64,000 bases of DNA. Origin: Terriglobia bacterium (GTDB lineage Bacteria > Acidobacteriota > Terriglobia > Terriglobales > Acidobacteriaceae). Numbering within the stretch: position 1 is the first letter of the stretch; each line of letters starts with the position of its first letter. Position numbers and translations under genes: made by a program. The notes beneath the pieces are model-generated. The model did no database searches, was not told the DNA's origin, and worked only from the letters and a program-made list of their open reading frames with translations. The stretch covers positions 94,921 through 158,920 of the forward strand of contig JAIQFH010000009.1 in NCBI GenBank assembly GCA_020073385.1. The letters run 5' to 3'. Below, piece after piece: positions 35,915 to 44,735 of this stretch.

Positions 35915-37345
35915 ATGCCTCCCACCCCAACCCAACCCACGGTCGCCATCGCCGGAGGTGGCCTCGCCGGGCTCGCTGCCGCGTGCGCCTTGTCTGACGC
36001 GGGATTTCGGGTCACGCTCTTCGAGAAGCGGCCTTTCCTAGGCGGTCGCGCCTCGTCTTACGAGCATCCCGGCACGGGAGAAGTCGTCGATAACTGCCAG
36101 CACGTCCTGTTCCGCGTTTGCACCAACCTCGTGAAGTTCTACGAGCACATCGGCGTCGCCGATCAAATCCGCTGGTTCGATCAGATGAACTTCATCGAGC
36201 CTGGCGGGCGCGTCTCGGTGATGAAGGCTTCTCCGCTCCCCGCACCGCTGCATACCGCGCCTTCATTCCTGCACTTCCCTTTCCTCAGCACTACTGACAA
36301 GCTGGCCATCACACGCGCTCTGATCCCATTGACGCTGATGGTGCAGAAGGACAGCGGGCAATCGTTCCAGCAATGGCTCAATGCACACGGCCAAACCAAG
36401 AATGCGGTCGCGCGCTTCTGGCATCCCATCCTTATCAGCGCCCTCAGCGAGGACCTGGACCGGATCTCCGTCTCCGCAGCAGCCCAGGTCGTGCGCGAAT
36501 CCATGAAAACCCCAGCTGCGCGTCACATGGGCGTGCCCACTCTCCCCCTCACCGACTTGTATAACGCCGCGGGAGATTACGTTCGCTCCCATGGCGGAAG
36601 ATTGCATTGTCGGTGTCCCCTGGAGAGCTTCGCCGCTGACGCCTCACAGGTCCGGGTGCGCGTGCGCGACAAAGAAGGTGTAGCTCCGGAAGAGACTTTC
36701 GACTATTTGGTACTTGCCCTTCCCTTCGATGCCCTTGAGTCCGTCCTACCAATGGGGGAGAATAGCATCCCGCTTCGCGAGAAGATCGCCCATTTTGAGA
36801 ACTCGCCCATCACCGGCATCCACCTCTGGTTCGACCGCCAGATTTCTGATCTGGATCACGCGGTGTTACTTGACCGTACCATCCAGTGGATGTTCCACAA
36901 ATCCCGCCTTCAGCCGATGCGCGCACAAAGCGAAAACGGAAGCGGACCGGGCAGTTACATCGAATTGGTCGTCAGTTCGTCGAAAACGCTGATCGACAAA
37001 TCGCGTGCCGAAATCGTCGATCTCGCCCTCAGCGAAGTCCGCGAATTCTTCCCCGCCGCACGCGACGCCAATCTGGTCAAATCCACCGTGATTAAAGAGG
37101 TAAATGCTACCTATTCGCCGCGTCCCGGCATCGACGCCCATCGGCCGACTCCCATTACTGCCTGGCCGCGCGTGTTCCTCGCCGGCGACTGGACGGCAAC
37201 CGGGTGGCCCGCCACCATGGAGGGCGCAGTCCGCAGCGGATACCTCGCCGCCGAAGCCTTGGCCGACGCCTCCGGAAACAAAGGTATGCGGTTCCTCTCA
37301 CCCGACATGCCAGCCAGCGGCCTCATGCGGCTCTTCGTGAAGTAG
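35915..37345 (+). CDS. hpnE: Hydroxysqualene dehydroxylase HpnE
   Basis: FAD-dependent amine-oxidase-family enzyme that reduces hydroxysqualene to squalene, completing the HpnCDE route. The 476-residue protein has the FAD motif VAIAGGGLAGLAAACALSDAG at residues 10-30, FEKRPFLGGRASSYEH, and the C-terminal FAD contact VFLAGDWTATGWPATMEGAVRSG near 420. The ATG at 35915 has no Shine-Dalgarno sequence; it lies two bases after the possible leader ORF. Squalene made here feeds Shc. Confidence 0.92.
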   Translation: MPPTPTQPTVAIAGGGLAGLAAACALSDAGFRVTLFEKRPFLGGRASSYEHPGTGEVVDNCQHVLFRVCTNLVKFYEHIGVADQIRWFDQMNFIEPGGRVSVMKASPLPAPLHTAPSFLHFPFLSTTDKLAITRALIPLTLMVQKDSGQSFQQWLNAHGQTKNAVARFWHPILISALSEDLDRISVSAAAQVVRESMKTPAARHMGVPTLPLTDLYNAAGDYVRSHGGRLHCRCPLESFAADASQVRVRVRDKEGVAPEETFDYLVLALPFDALESVLPMGENSIPLREKIAHFENSPITGIHLWFDRQISDLDHAVLLDRTIQWMFHKSRLQPMRAQSENGSGPGSYIELVVSSSKTLIDKSRAEIVDLALSEVREFFPAARDANLVKSTVIKEVNATYSPRPGIDAHRPTPITAWPRVFLAGDWTATGWPATMEGAVRSGYLAAEALADASGNKGMRFLSPDMPASGLMRLFVK

Positions 37346-37433
37346 TGCCTTCTTCTTTCCTGGGTCAGAATGCGATTCGCCAGATTCGCTTGAATGGCCT
37401 AAACTCCTGCCCTCGATTGCCGATACAGATGGC

Positions 37434-38708
37434 ATGGACGGGCGCTACATCGAACCGCGGAAGGTGATGTGGGCGGTGGCTGAGATCATCTGGGAGGACG
37501 ACAGTGGTACGTCCTTTCGTGTACCGGCCATTCTCGAAGACACCTCGATGTCCGGGGCATGTGTTCGGATCAAGCGGCCTCTTAACGTCGGATCGCGGCT
37601 CATCATCAAGTGGCACCACGAGCAGTTCTCGGGGATCGCCCGCAATTGCCGCAAGGATGGCGGAGACTTTTTGTTGGGCGTACGGCGCGAGACAGAAATC
37701 GTCTCGGCCACGAAGCCAGTCAGCCACCCGGCCGCTCTCGACGCCAAAACAGAGCGCCAGGCGGAAAAACCCGCCGAATCCAAACCAGCGGGCACGGCAC
37801 TTCCGCAAACGACACCGCTTCTGCGAGTTTGCCTGCCTGAGCGCGTGCAGTCTCAGCCAGGGCCAACACCGCCGGCCGTGCCGCGATCGCGTAGGCTGCG
37901 CACGGCTGTCGTCGAGGCTTCGCTCCCGCACTCGCAAAGGGAAATTCACAATCAGGGCACGTCCCCTCGTCCCGAAAGGAAAGTTATGCAACCCAAAACG
38001 GTCTTTCCGCATTTCTGGCGCCGGAAGCAGGACGAAGACGCGCCCGCAAAATCCACGATCACGGAGACTCCAATGAACAAGCCCAGCACACCTGAACAAA
38101 CCCCAAGCGGCCCCCGCGGCGAGTTACTCAATTACGAGGACATCTATCGCGCTGTCGGCATCCTGAGTCCCGGGGCCGGCTACGGAATCCACAAGGTCGT
38201 CGACATGTTGAATAACGAACGCATTCGAGACCTGTCCAAAGACGCGAAGCGTGCTTCCGTGCTCATGGCACTCGATGCCGCCGGCATTTCAGCCGATGAG
38301 TTGCTGACCGATGCCACCCGCCGCCAGAACGCGCTCAGCTCCTATGAAGCCTCCCAAAGCAAACAACTGGAAGACTTCGAGGCCCGCAAAGCGAAAGAGA
38401 ATGCTCGCATCGAAGAGGAGATGGAGAAAATCCGGATGCACTACGCCCAGCGCGTGCAGGCCAATCTCGATCAGGTGGTAAAGGAAAAAGAGGCCCTGCG
38501 CAATTGGCAGATGGCAATGCAGCACGAGACGCAGCGCATCGCCGAGGTCATCGAACTCTGCGGCAAGCAACCGCTACCCGAAAGCAGCAGCAACGTAATG
38601 GCCGCCGCGGCCGCAGCCGGAAGCCCAGGAAAATCGGAATCTGCACCCGCCGAAGCCGCACCCGCCGCGTCCCCGCGTCCCAAGCTGCTCAGCGGAACTA
38701 AGGTGTAG
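37434..38708 (+). CDS. PilZ-domain protein with C-terminal coiled coil
   Basis: A 424-residue cytoplasmic protein. Residues 1-95 resemble PilZ, the c-di-GMP receptor fold: DTSMSGACVRI is the DxSxxG motif near 40, but the usual RxxxR before it is RYIEPR, with four residues between the Arg, so binding is uncertain. The middle (100-200) is Pro/Arg-rich and low in structure. A helical region around 225-300 (GELLNYEDIYRAVGILSPGA) precedes a coiled coil (about 305-370: QLEDFEARKAKENARIEEEM) and an Ala/Pro-rich tail. It could act as a c-di-GMP-sensing scaffold. Its stop overlaps the convergent NlpC gene by 11 nt. Confidence 0.65.
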   Translation: MDGRYIEPRKVMWAVAEIIWEDDSGTSFRVPAILEDTSMSGACVRIKRPLNVGSRLIIKWHHEQFSGIARNCRKDGGDFLLGVRRETEIVSATKPVSHPAALDAKTERQAEKPAESKPAGTALPQTTPLLRVCLPERVQSQPGPTPPAVPRSRRLRTAVVEASLPHSQREIHNQGTSPRPERKVMQPKTVFPHFWRRKQDEDAPAKSTITETPMNKPSTPEQTPSGPRGELLNYEDIYRAVGILSPGAGYGIHKVVDMLNNERIRDLSKDAKRASVLMALDAAGISADELLTDATRRQNALSSYEASQSKQLEDFEARKAKENARIEEEMEKIRMHYAQRVQANLDQVVKEKEALRNWQMAMQHETQRIAEVIELCGKQPLPESSSNVMAAAAAAGSPGKSESAPAEAAPAASPRPKLLSGTKV

Positions 38709-39615
38709 TTGCCCTCACTCTCCGGCAGGCGACCAGCAGATGCGTCCACGGCTCGTCGTCTAATCGGCTGATTTGAACGACGGGATGTTCATTGGTGGTG
38801 TCGTGAATGAATTGACCATCGCCAATGTACATCCCTGTATGCGTGATCTCTTTTTCGGAAGAACCAAAAAACAGCAGATCCCCCGCCTGCAGATCCTTGC
38901 GCTCGACGCGAGCCACTCCCTTCCAGGCCGCCTGCTGATCCGCATCGCGCGGCATATTGATCCCGCGCGCCCGCACCAGCATCTGCGTAAACCCTGCGCA
39001 GTCGAATCCATAACTGGACCGCCCGCCCCATAGATACGGCACACCGAGAAATCGCTTGGCCAGTTCGATCGATTCCGGAATCGTCAGCGGCTTCGGGTCC
39101 GCCGTTACATCGCCGGCTTGAATCCAAGCCAGGGTCTGGCCCGCCAGCCGGACATGCAGCCACCCTTCGTGAGTTTCCTTGTGACCTTTGGCGGATACCT
39201 TTGGGTCATCAGGAACGACTTCGAGCTTCGCCTCAAACGGAATCGTCACCACCGGCTTGTGCCTGGTGACATCGGGCTCGGCGTAGATATTGGCGAACAG
39301 GCTCTCGACTTGCACGGTAGGTCCGGCGGTGGCGTATCCGTCGCCCACTAAGATGATCCGAAGGTAACGGCTGGGAGTCCATCCACGGTAGTGATCGGAG
39401 GTCTGGATCTTGGACCACTCACCGCGCGCCTCGAGCAGCTTGACGTTGCTGCCGTAGATCGCCTGTGACACGACGTCGGCTTTCTCGGTGGGTTTTGAAT
39501 ACATGTTGGCCACTGGCACGACGACGACTTGCGTACCGTTTTTCGCAAAAGCGGAAGCGGAAAGAACAACCAAGAGGACAACATGCGCAAAACTGAACAG
39601 GCGTTGACGGTTCAT
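38698..39615 (-). CDS. Secreted NlpC/P60 peptidoglycan hydrolase with SH3 domains
   Basis: A 305-residue cell-wall endopeptidase that cleaves stem peptides. Signal peptide 1-24 (VVLLVVLSASAFA), two SH3-type binding domains (about 30-95 and 100-165) and an NlpC/P60 catalytic domain (about 178-305). The catalytic Cys is in DCAGFTQML (near 207), the His in THTGMYIGDGQFIHD. The SH3 parts anchor it to peptidoglycan. It stands alone; nothing indicates control beyond a possible own promoter in the 168-nt gap upstream, which holds only repeat-like CTCTGCG text. Confidence 0.85.
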   Translation of the reverse strand: MNRQRLFSFAHVVLLVVLSASAFAKNGTQVVVVPVANMYSKPTEKADVVSQAIYGSNVKLLEARGEWSKIQTSDHYRGWTPSRYLRIILVGDGYATAGPTVQVESLFANIYAEPDVTRHKPVVTIPFEAKLEVVPDDPKVSAKGHKETHEGWLHVRLAGQTLAWIQAGDVTADPKPLTIPESIELAKRFLGVPYLWGGRSSYGFDCAGFTQMLVRARGINMPRDADQQAAWKGVARVERKDLQAGDLLFFGSSEKEITHTGMYIGDGQFIHDTTNEHPVVQISRLDDEPWTHLLVACRRVRATTP

Positions 39616-39783
39616 GAGCAGTCTGTATAGGACGCTACAGCATACAACGCGGGCCCACTTCGAAAGAATTCGGCACAGAAATCAGATGATGATGTCCCGT
39701 CCCTGCGATTTTTTTCTGCGGACTCGGCGGCAATTCTCTGCGTGCTCTGCGGTTCAGCTTTTCTAAAAGCCTGAATCAAATCC

Positions 39784-40836
39784 TCATCTTTTTGTGTGGT
39801 CCGAAGTCTCCTGCGTGTAAAGCGTGTATGTGTACTTCCACCTGAAATCACGCCCCGGTGGGACACTGATTGCGATGTATGGCTCGGGCGCCACGACCGT
39901 CCTCACTGCCCACACTCCCAGGTTCGCCAGTGGCTGATCGCAGGCAATCACGATACCCGCGCCCGTCGTCTTGTTCTCGACGCGAATCTCGTAAGCGGCC
40001 TCTGTCTTGCCAAATCCACGGAATTCGCCGTAAAAAGTATCGTTCCCGCTCAGTTGCTTCGGAAAAACCAACTGCTTCTCGCGCACTTCGGCCAGCGGGT
40101 CCAGCACTTTTGTCGGCTTGGGCGCAAAAGGAAACGTGATCTCGATGGCCGGCCCTGCACCCTGATGATCGATGATCAGGAAATTGTGATCGTACACCTG
40201 CGTTGCAATCGCCTTCGCACCGGTATTTAGCAGATGGTGCTCGATCGTCATCACCGGCTCGTTCTTCAGCATTCGAATCGTCTTCGTGTACTCGTAACCA
40301 TATCCCGAACCGCAATCCACCTGCTGCCTGAATTCGATCCAGTCGGCCCCGCTCTTTACCGAGCGCTTCCCGCCATTTACGATCGGATAATTGACATAGG
40401 AACTGTACGGCGCATTGTCGATCTTGCGCAGCGCTCCGACCCCAATCTTGCAGAACGTCTCGCCCGGCTTGGCTTCGGCGTATCCGAGTGCGGATTCATC
40501 GGCCCCGATGAACTCCTCCACTGGTCCGCTGGCTGCGCTGGCGATGCCCGCAACGACCGGATCTCCGATCACTACGTCAGCCACCGCCGGATCGAACTTC
40601 TCAAAGAATGGGCCAAAATAACCGTGTCCCTTGTATTCAAGACTGGCCATCACGCCGGCCCAATCGAACCGCATGCCGCGGTAGAAACCCTTCTCCGCGT
40701 CGGGCAAGTAAATCTTTGCCCGCAGCAATCCATTCGAGATTTCCGTTTGCGGATACGCCCCAGGATAGGTTTGCGGTGTCATGAGAGTGCCGGCGAGAAA
40801 GCATCCGACGATGAAGTTATTCTTCCTGCTTAGCAT
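39784..40836 (-). CDS. Secreted hypothetical protein, aldose-epimerase-like beta-sandwich
   Basis: A 350-residue protein with a weak signal peptide (residues 1-30). Its many beta-forming segments and motifs such as EISNGLLRAKIYLPD, MTIEHHLLNTGAKAI and YDHNFLIIDHQGAG (a conserved His/Asp/Asn-like centre) recall galactose mutarotase and related carbohydrate-binding folds. No catalytic pair can be assigned with certainty. The ADOP permease gene lies 46 nt upstream on the same strand, but they overlap with nothing that shows joint function. A role in handling extracellular sugars is a guess. Confidence 0.5.
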   Translation of the reverse strand: MLSRKNNFIVGCFLAGTLMTPQTYPGAYPQTEISNGLLRAKIYLPDAEKGFYRGMRFDWAGVMASLEYKGHGYFGPFFEKFDPAVADVVIGDPVVAGIASAASGPVEEFIGADESALGYAEAKPGETFCKIGVGALRKIDNAPYSSYVNYPIVNGGKRSVKSGADWIEFRQQVDCGSGYGYEYTKTIRMLKNEPVMTIEHHLLNTGAKAIATQVYDHNFLIIDHQGAGPAIEITFPFAPKPTKVLDPLAEVREKQLVFPKQLSGNDTFYGEFRGFGKTEAAYEIRVENKTTGAGIVIACDQPLANLGVWAVRTVVAPEPYIAISVPPGRDFRWKYTYTLYTQETSDHTKR

Positions 40837-40882
40837 CGGAAAAGCATACTCTCAACTTTGATCGTCTGTGCGTAAACCCAGT

Positions 40883-43375
40883 CTACTGACACCGCAGGGC
40901 AATCATCGGATCAATTTGCAGCGCCCGTCTTGCCGGTAAGTAGCTGGCTAGCAGTGCCACCGCGATCAGAAAGACCGACGCTCCAAGAAATGTCAGCGGG
41001 TCGGTCGGGCTCACCCCGACCAGCATGCTGCGGAAGAATCGAAGAACCACCACCGCCGCCACAGTTCCCAGTACCAATCCGGGAAGCGTCAGCAGCACGC
41101 TTTCCCGCGTCACCATTTGCAGAACTTTGAAATGGCTCGCCCCCAATGCCATCCGCACTCCGATCTCCTGTGTGCGCTGGCTGATCGCGTAACTCATCAC
41201 GCTGTACAGCCCGACCGCCGCCAGCAGCAGGCAGAGGGTCGCCGTCGCGGTCAGCAATGTGGCTGCGACTTTCTGCGGATAGAGCGCGTAGCCTACCGCA
41301 TCCTCCAGGCTAACTGTGTGAAAAAAGGCGTCCTGATTGAGCGCCAGCGCTTCCCGGCGAAGATCGGGAATCGTAGTCATGGGATCGCCCGCAGTCTTTA
41401 TCAGGATCGAAAAGTTCAGTCCGGGTGCGAATACTTGCTGGAACGGCACGTAGAAGTAAGGAATGGGCGCCTGCATCGGCGTGTCGTATTTACTGTCCTT
41501 CACCTCGCCAATGAGGGTCACGTTCGCCCCCGGAATGTGAACCGTCCGGCCAATCGGGGTCGCCTCGCCGAAAAAGTGTTGGGCAAAGGTCTCGTTCACG
41601 ATCATGACGGCACCCGCCCCGGCTTCATCACGCTCGGTAAAATCGCGGCCTTCGATCATGCGGATACCCATGAAATCGAAGTATCCCGGCGGCACGGTCG
41701 CCCGATGGATCAACATCTGCTCGTTCGGCGCGGGCACGTATCCATCCACCACGAGTTGATCTTCCGGACTCGTACCCGGCGAAGTCAGCGGAACGAAGTC
41801 GGAGTAAGTTACACCCACAACTCCGGGAACCACCTCCATTCGCTCGCGTAACCTTCGGCAAAAACTTCGCTGCTCCTCCGCCGTATAACCCGCATTCGAC
41901 AAATAGAACTGCGATACGGAAACATTCCTGGTGTTAAATCCCGGTTCAATGCGGCTGGCGTTGCCGAAGCTGCGCAGGAACAATCCGGCGCTGATCAGCG
42001 CCACCATCGCCAGCGCCACCTCAATTCCGACCAGAAGTCCTCTCAGTCGGTGGGTGCGAGCCCCGCCAATCCCGCTGCGACCGCCTTCGTTCAACGTCTG
42101 ACTCAAGTTCCCGCGGACGGAAAGCAGCGCCGGAATCAGTCCCGCCGCAACCGTGACCACCATGACAACCAGAAGAGTGAACCCTAGAGTCGAGAGACTC
42201 AAGCCGCCACGCAAATCGAAGGGAAAATCCATTCTCGGCAGCAGCCGGTTTAGCGATCTTTCCATCCACACGACCAGCAGCACACTGAGTGCTGCACCAG
42301 CCGTCACCAGCAAGAATGTTTCGGTCATCAACTGCCGGATAATCCGGCCGCGGCCCGCTCCAAAAGCCAGCCTCAGACCGAATTCTTTCTGACGAGTCAC
42401 GGCGCGCGACAGCAGCAAATTCGCAACATTCGCGCAAACGATCAGCAACAGAAGAACACACACCGCCATCAGGATCTGCAATGGTTTAAGCAACACTCCC
42501 TGTGCGCCCAAATGCCCGGCCCACACCGGCACCACAACCGCATCGACTCCCCGGTTGGTATCGGGATAAGCCGCTGCCAAGCGCATCGCCAGCGCGCTGA
42601 CTTCGTCCTTTGCCTGTTCCAGCGTGACGCCGGGTTTCAGCCGCACGATCGTCGACGTCAGATCGCGGCATCCCCGGTAGGTGAATTCCGGTCCCGTGCC
42701 CATCTCCTCCGCCATCGTGATCGGCATCCACACGTCATAGACGAGCCCCACGGTGCTACCACGGAAATCAGGTGGAGCGACTCCGATGATGGTCAACTGG
42801 TGCCGGTTCAACCGGATTTCTTTGCCCAATACATTGCGGTCGCCGTGGAAGCGGTTCTGCCACATTCGGTAGCTGATCACCGCCACCGGAAACGCCCCGG
42901 GCTTTTCCGCCCCTTCTTCCGGAAGAAAGGCGCGTCCAAGAATGGGCTTCACTTTCAGCACGTCAAAGTAGTTAGCCGACACTAGTTCGGCCCACGCCCG
43001 GTCTGCTTTACTCTCCAACCCGAGGGTGAGAGGCGTAAACCGACCGATCGCGATATCAGAAACAAGCTTCAGGTTGTCGCGGTAATCGCGATAGTCCAGA
43101 TAAGAAGTCGCGACCAGATGTTCGCCGCTAAGAGTCACTGTCTCGATGAGGGCCAGCCCGCGGGTATCGGTGACTCCAGGGTAGGGATGCAGAAGCACGC
43201 TATCGATCCAACTGAACACGGTCGCGTTGACTGCGATGCCCAGCGCCAGCGTGAACACCGCCACCAGCGCGAACTTCGGGTTCGAAGCAAAAAACCTGGC
43301 ACTGAACCGGATGTCCTGCGAGAGTGTCTGCAGGATGCGAGGCAAGAATGGCCGATCCCTTTTTGAAGTTTTCAT
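40883..43375 (-). CDS. ADOP-type ABC permease (MacB/FtsX-like)
   Basis: An 830-residue inner-membrane permease of the acidobacterial duplicated orphan permease family. It has two MacB-like halves. The first has a membrane segment near the start (FALVAVFTLALGIAVNATVF), a large periplasmic domain (about 75-280) with ISYRMWQNRFHGD, and three membrane segments (LMAVCVLLLLIVCANVANLLL, LLVTAGAALSVLLVVWM). The second repeats this order to the C-terminus. No ATPase gene is adjacent, as is common for this family, so its partner must be encoded elsewhere. The ATG at 43375 follows the family start; the frame extends to 43573 without similarity. Confidence 0.9.
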   Translation of the reverse strand: MKTSKRDRPFLPRILQTLSQDIRFSARFFASNPKFALVAVFTLALGIAVNATVFSWIDSVLLHPYPGVTDTRGLALIETVTLSGEHLVATSYLDYRDYRDNLKLVSDIAIGRFTPLTLGLESKADRAWAELVSANYFDVLKVKPILGRAFLPEEGAEKPGAFPVAVISYRMWQNRFHGDRNVLGKEIRLNRHQLTIIGVAPPDFRGSTVGLVYDVWMPITMAEEMGTGPEFTYRGCRDLTSTIVRLKPGVTLEQAKDEVSALAMRLAAAYPDTNRGVDAVVVPVWAGHLGAQGVLLKPLQILMAVCVLLLLIVCANVANLLLSRAVTRQKEFGLRLAFGAGRGRIIRQLMTETFLLVTAGAALSVLLVVWMERSLNRLLPRMDFPFDLRGGLSLSTLGFTLLVVMVVTVAAGLIPALLSVRGNLSQTLNEGGRSGIGGARTHRLRGLLVGIEVALAMVALISAGLFLRSFGNASRIEPGFNTRNVSVSQFYLSNAGYTAEEQRSFCRRLRERMEVVPGVVGVTYSDFVPLTSPGTSPEDQLVVDGYVPAPNEQMLIHRATVPPGYFDFMGIRMIEGRDFTERDEAGAGAVMIVNETFAQHFFGEATPIGRTVHIPGANVTLIGEVKDSKYDTPMQAPIPYFYVPFQQVFAPGLNFSILIKTAGDPMTTIPDLRREALALNQDAFFHTVSLEDAVGYALYPQKVAATLLTATATLCLLLAAVGLYSVMSYAISQRTQEIGVRMALGASHFKVLQMVTRESVLLTLPGLVLGTVAAVVVLRFFRSMLVGVSPTDPLTFLGASVFLIAVALLASYLPARRALQIDPMIALRCQ

Positions 43376-43802
43376 CAGAACTCGCCGTCTCTTCCGAGTG
43401 TGGAGCACTCCGGATGGCGCCGCTGCAGCCGCCGGCATGACTCTCTCAGGGAATTGTGAAACCAAACGGCTCAGCTTTAACCAGAGTACTTGCGCGGAAC
43501 GGGCTGCGCTGTGACCTTCATCACTCTTCCTGGTATCCGGCGGGAAGAACCTTGACGGGAGCCGCATCAACATTCGACTTCAATTTGCGGGATTGTTAGA
43601 GAGGACGCTTGCTTCACCGCTCTCAAACGCGGCCTTGGTTACAAAAGCGTGACAAACGCTTACAAGGAATTTACAGGCTTTTTGCCGCCATGCCTCTTTG
43701 ACTGGGGTTAAATGTTTGTAGGCAAGCACTCCTCGCGGCTCTGTGCGCAAGGCAGAGCTCTGTGGCAAGCGCATTTGTACTATCAATAAAAGGGGAGTGA
43801 AG
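43376..43802. other. Intergenic region between ADOP permease and small gene
   Basis: 427 nt between divergent genes. On the permease side the minus-strand frame stays open for 66 codons, so part may still be coding. Near 43775-43790 the AT-rich text before GGGGAG may hold the promoter for the small protein. I see no RNA gene or repeat family copy. Confidence 0.5.
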
Positions 43803-44027
43803 ATGTTGATCGTTATGGGATCGACGGGAAACCGCACGCTGCACAGCAAGACCGCGCAGGGCTTTACCTCAGTGAACGACGATTGCGAGACTCCATCGGA
43901 GCGTAAGCGCCTGATCGAAGCTCTTTCGGAGTTGCGCAATCTTCTGGAAGAATATGCGCCGTCCTGGTACACCGAGAAGCACCATCGCAAAGCTGAATCG
44001 GCCCTGCACCCGAAAAAGAAGCACTAA
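43803..44027 (+). CDS. Small basic hypothetical protein
   Basis: A 74-residue soluble protein. The ATG follows GGGGAG (43792-43797) at about 5 nt, and the in-frame upstream starts have poorer sites. The N-terminus is MLIVMGSTGNRTLHSKTAQ; residues about 25-55 are probably helical (SERKRLIEALSELRNLLEEYAP) and the tail is Lys/His-rich. No known motif. It is convergent with the response regulator at 44055, 27 nt away. Confidence 0.5.
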   Translation: MLIVMGSTGNRTLHSKTAQGFTSVNDDCETPSERKRLIEALSELRNLLEEYAPSWYTEKHHRKAESALHPKKKH

Positions 44028-44054
44028 GCGTTGTCACCCCTGCATGCTGATCCT

Positions 44055-44735
44055 TCACACCTTGAGCTTGTAGCCCATGCCCGGCACCGTAAGGATCAAT
44101 TCCGGGTGCTTGGGATCTTTCTCCAGTTTCTGCCGCAGACTGGCAATATGCACATCTACCGTGCGTGTAAACGTACCGTCTTCGTAGCCCCAGACCTCCT
44201 GCAGCAACTCGCTTCTTGAAAGCGTCGCACCTGGATGTTCCATGAAATGCCGCAAGAGCTGGAACTCCCGCGCTGAAAGCGGAACATCCCTGCCATCCCG
44301 AGTCACCTCTGTAGCTCGAACATCCATTCGTAAGGGCCCCAACTGCAGAACGGTATGAGTTGCGCGCCCCGGCGAACGCCGCAGCAGAGCCTCGACGCGG
44401 GCCATCAACTCCAGCGTGTCAAACGGTTTGGTGACGTAGTCGTCTGCGCCAAGTTTCAGCCCAATCACTTTGTCGGCGGTCTGATCGCGCGCCGTCAGCA
44501 GCAGAATCGGCGTCGCTAACCCGGCCACACGCACATCGCGGCAAACGTCGAGCCCACTGCGATTGGGCAGCATAATGTCGAGGATGATGAGGTCAAACGG
44601 CTGGCTGGTCGCCTTGTTCAGTCCTTCGTCACCGTCGGCGGCGAAGTCCACCGCATACCCTTCACTGCGAAGCCGGTCGCTTAACGTCATTCGCAGTCCT
44701 TCTTCGTCTTCCACCAAAAGAATGCATTCATTCAT
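44055..44735 (-). CDS. OmpR/PhoB-family response regulator
   Basis: A 226-residue DNA-binding regulator. The receiver (1-120) has VEDEEG, phospho-acceptor Asp near 52 in LIILDIML and Lys in VTKPFD. The winged-helix output (about 130-225) has REFQLLRHFMEHPGATLSR and RTVDVHIASLRQKLEKDP. Its ATG overlaps the kinase stop by 4 nt (ATGA), so the kinase upstream is its partner. It likely controls the porin and binding-protein genes at the head of the same transcript. Confidence 0.94.
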   Translation of the reverse strand: MNECILLVEDEEGLRMTLSDRLRSEGYAVDFAADGDEGLNKATSQPFDLIILDIMLPNRSGLDVCRDVRVAGLATPILLLTARDQTADKVIGLKLGADDYVTKPFDTLELMARVEALLRRSPGRATHTVLQLGPLRMDVRATEVTRDGRDVPLSAREFQLLRHFMEHPGATLSRSELLQEVWGYEDGTFTRTVDVHIASLRQKLEKDPKHPELILTVPGMGYKLKV

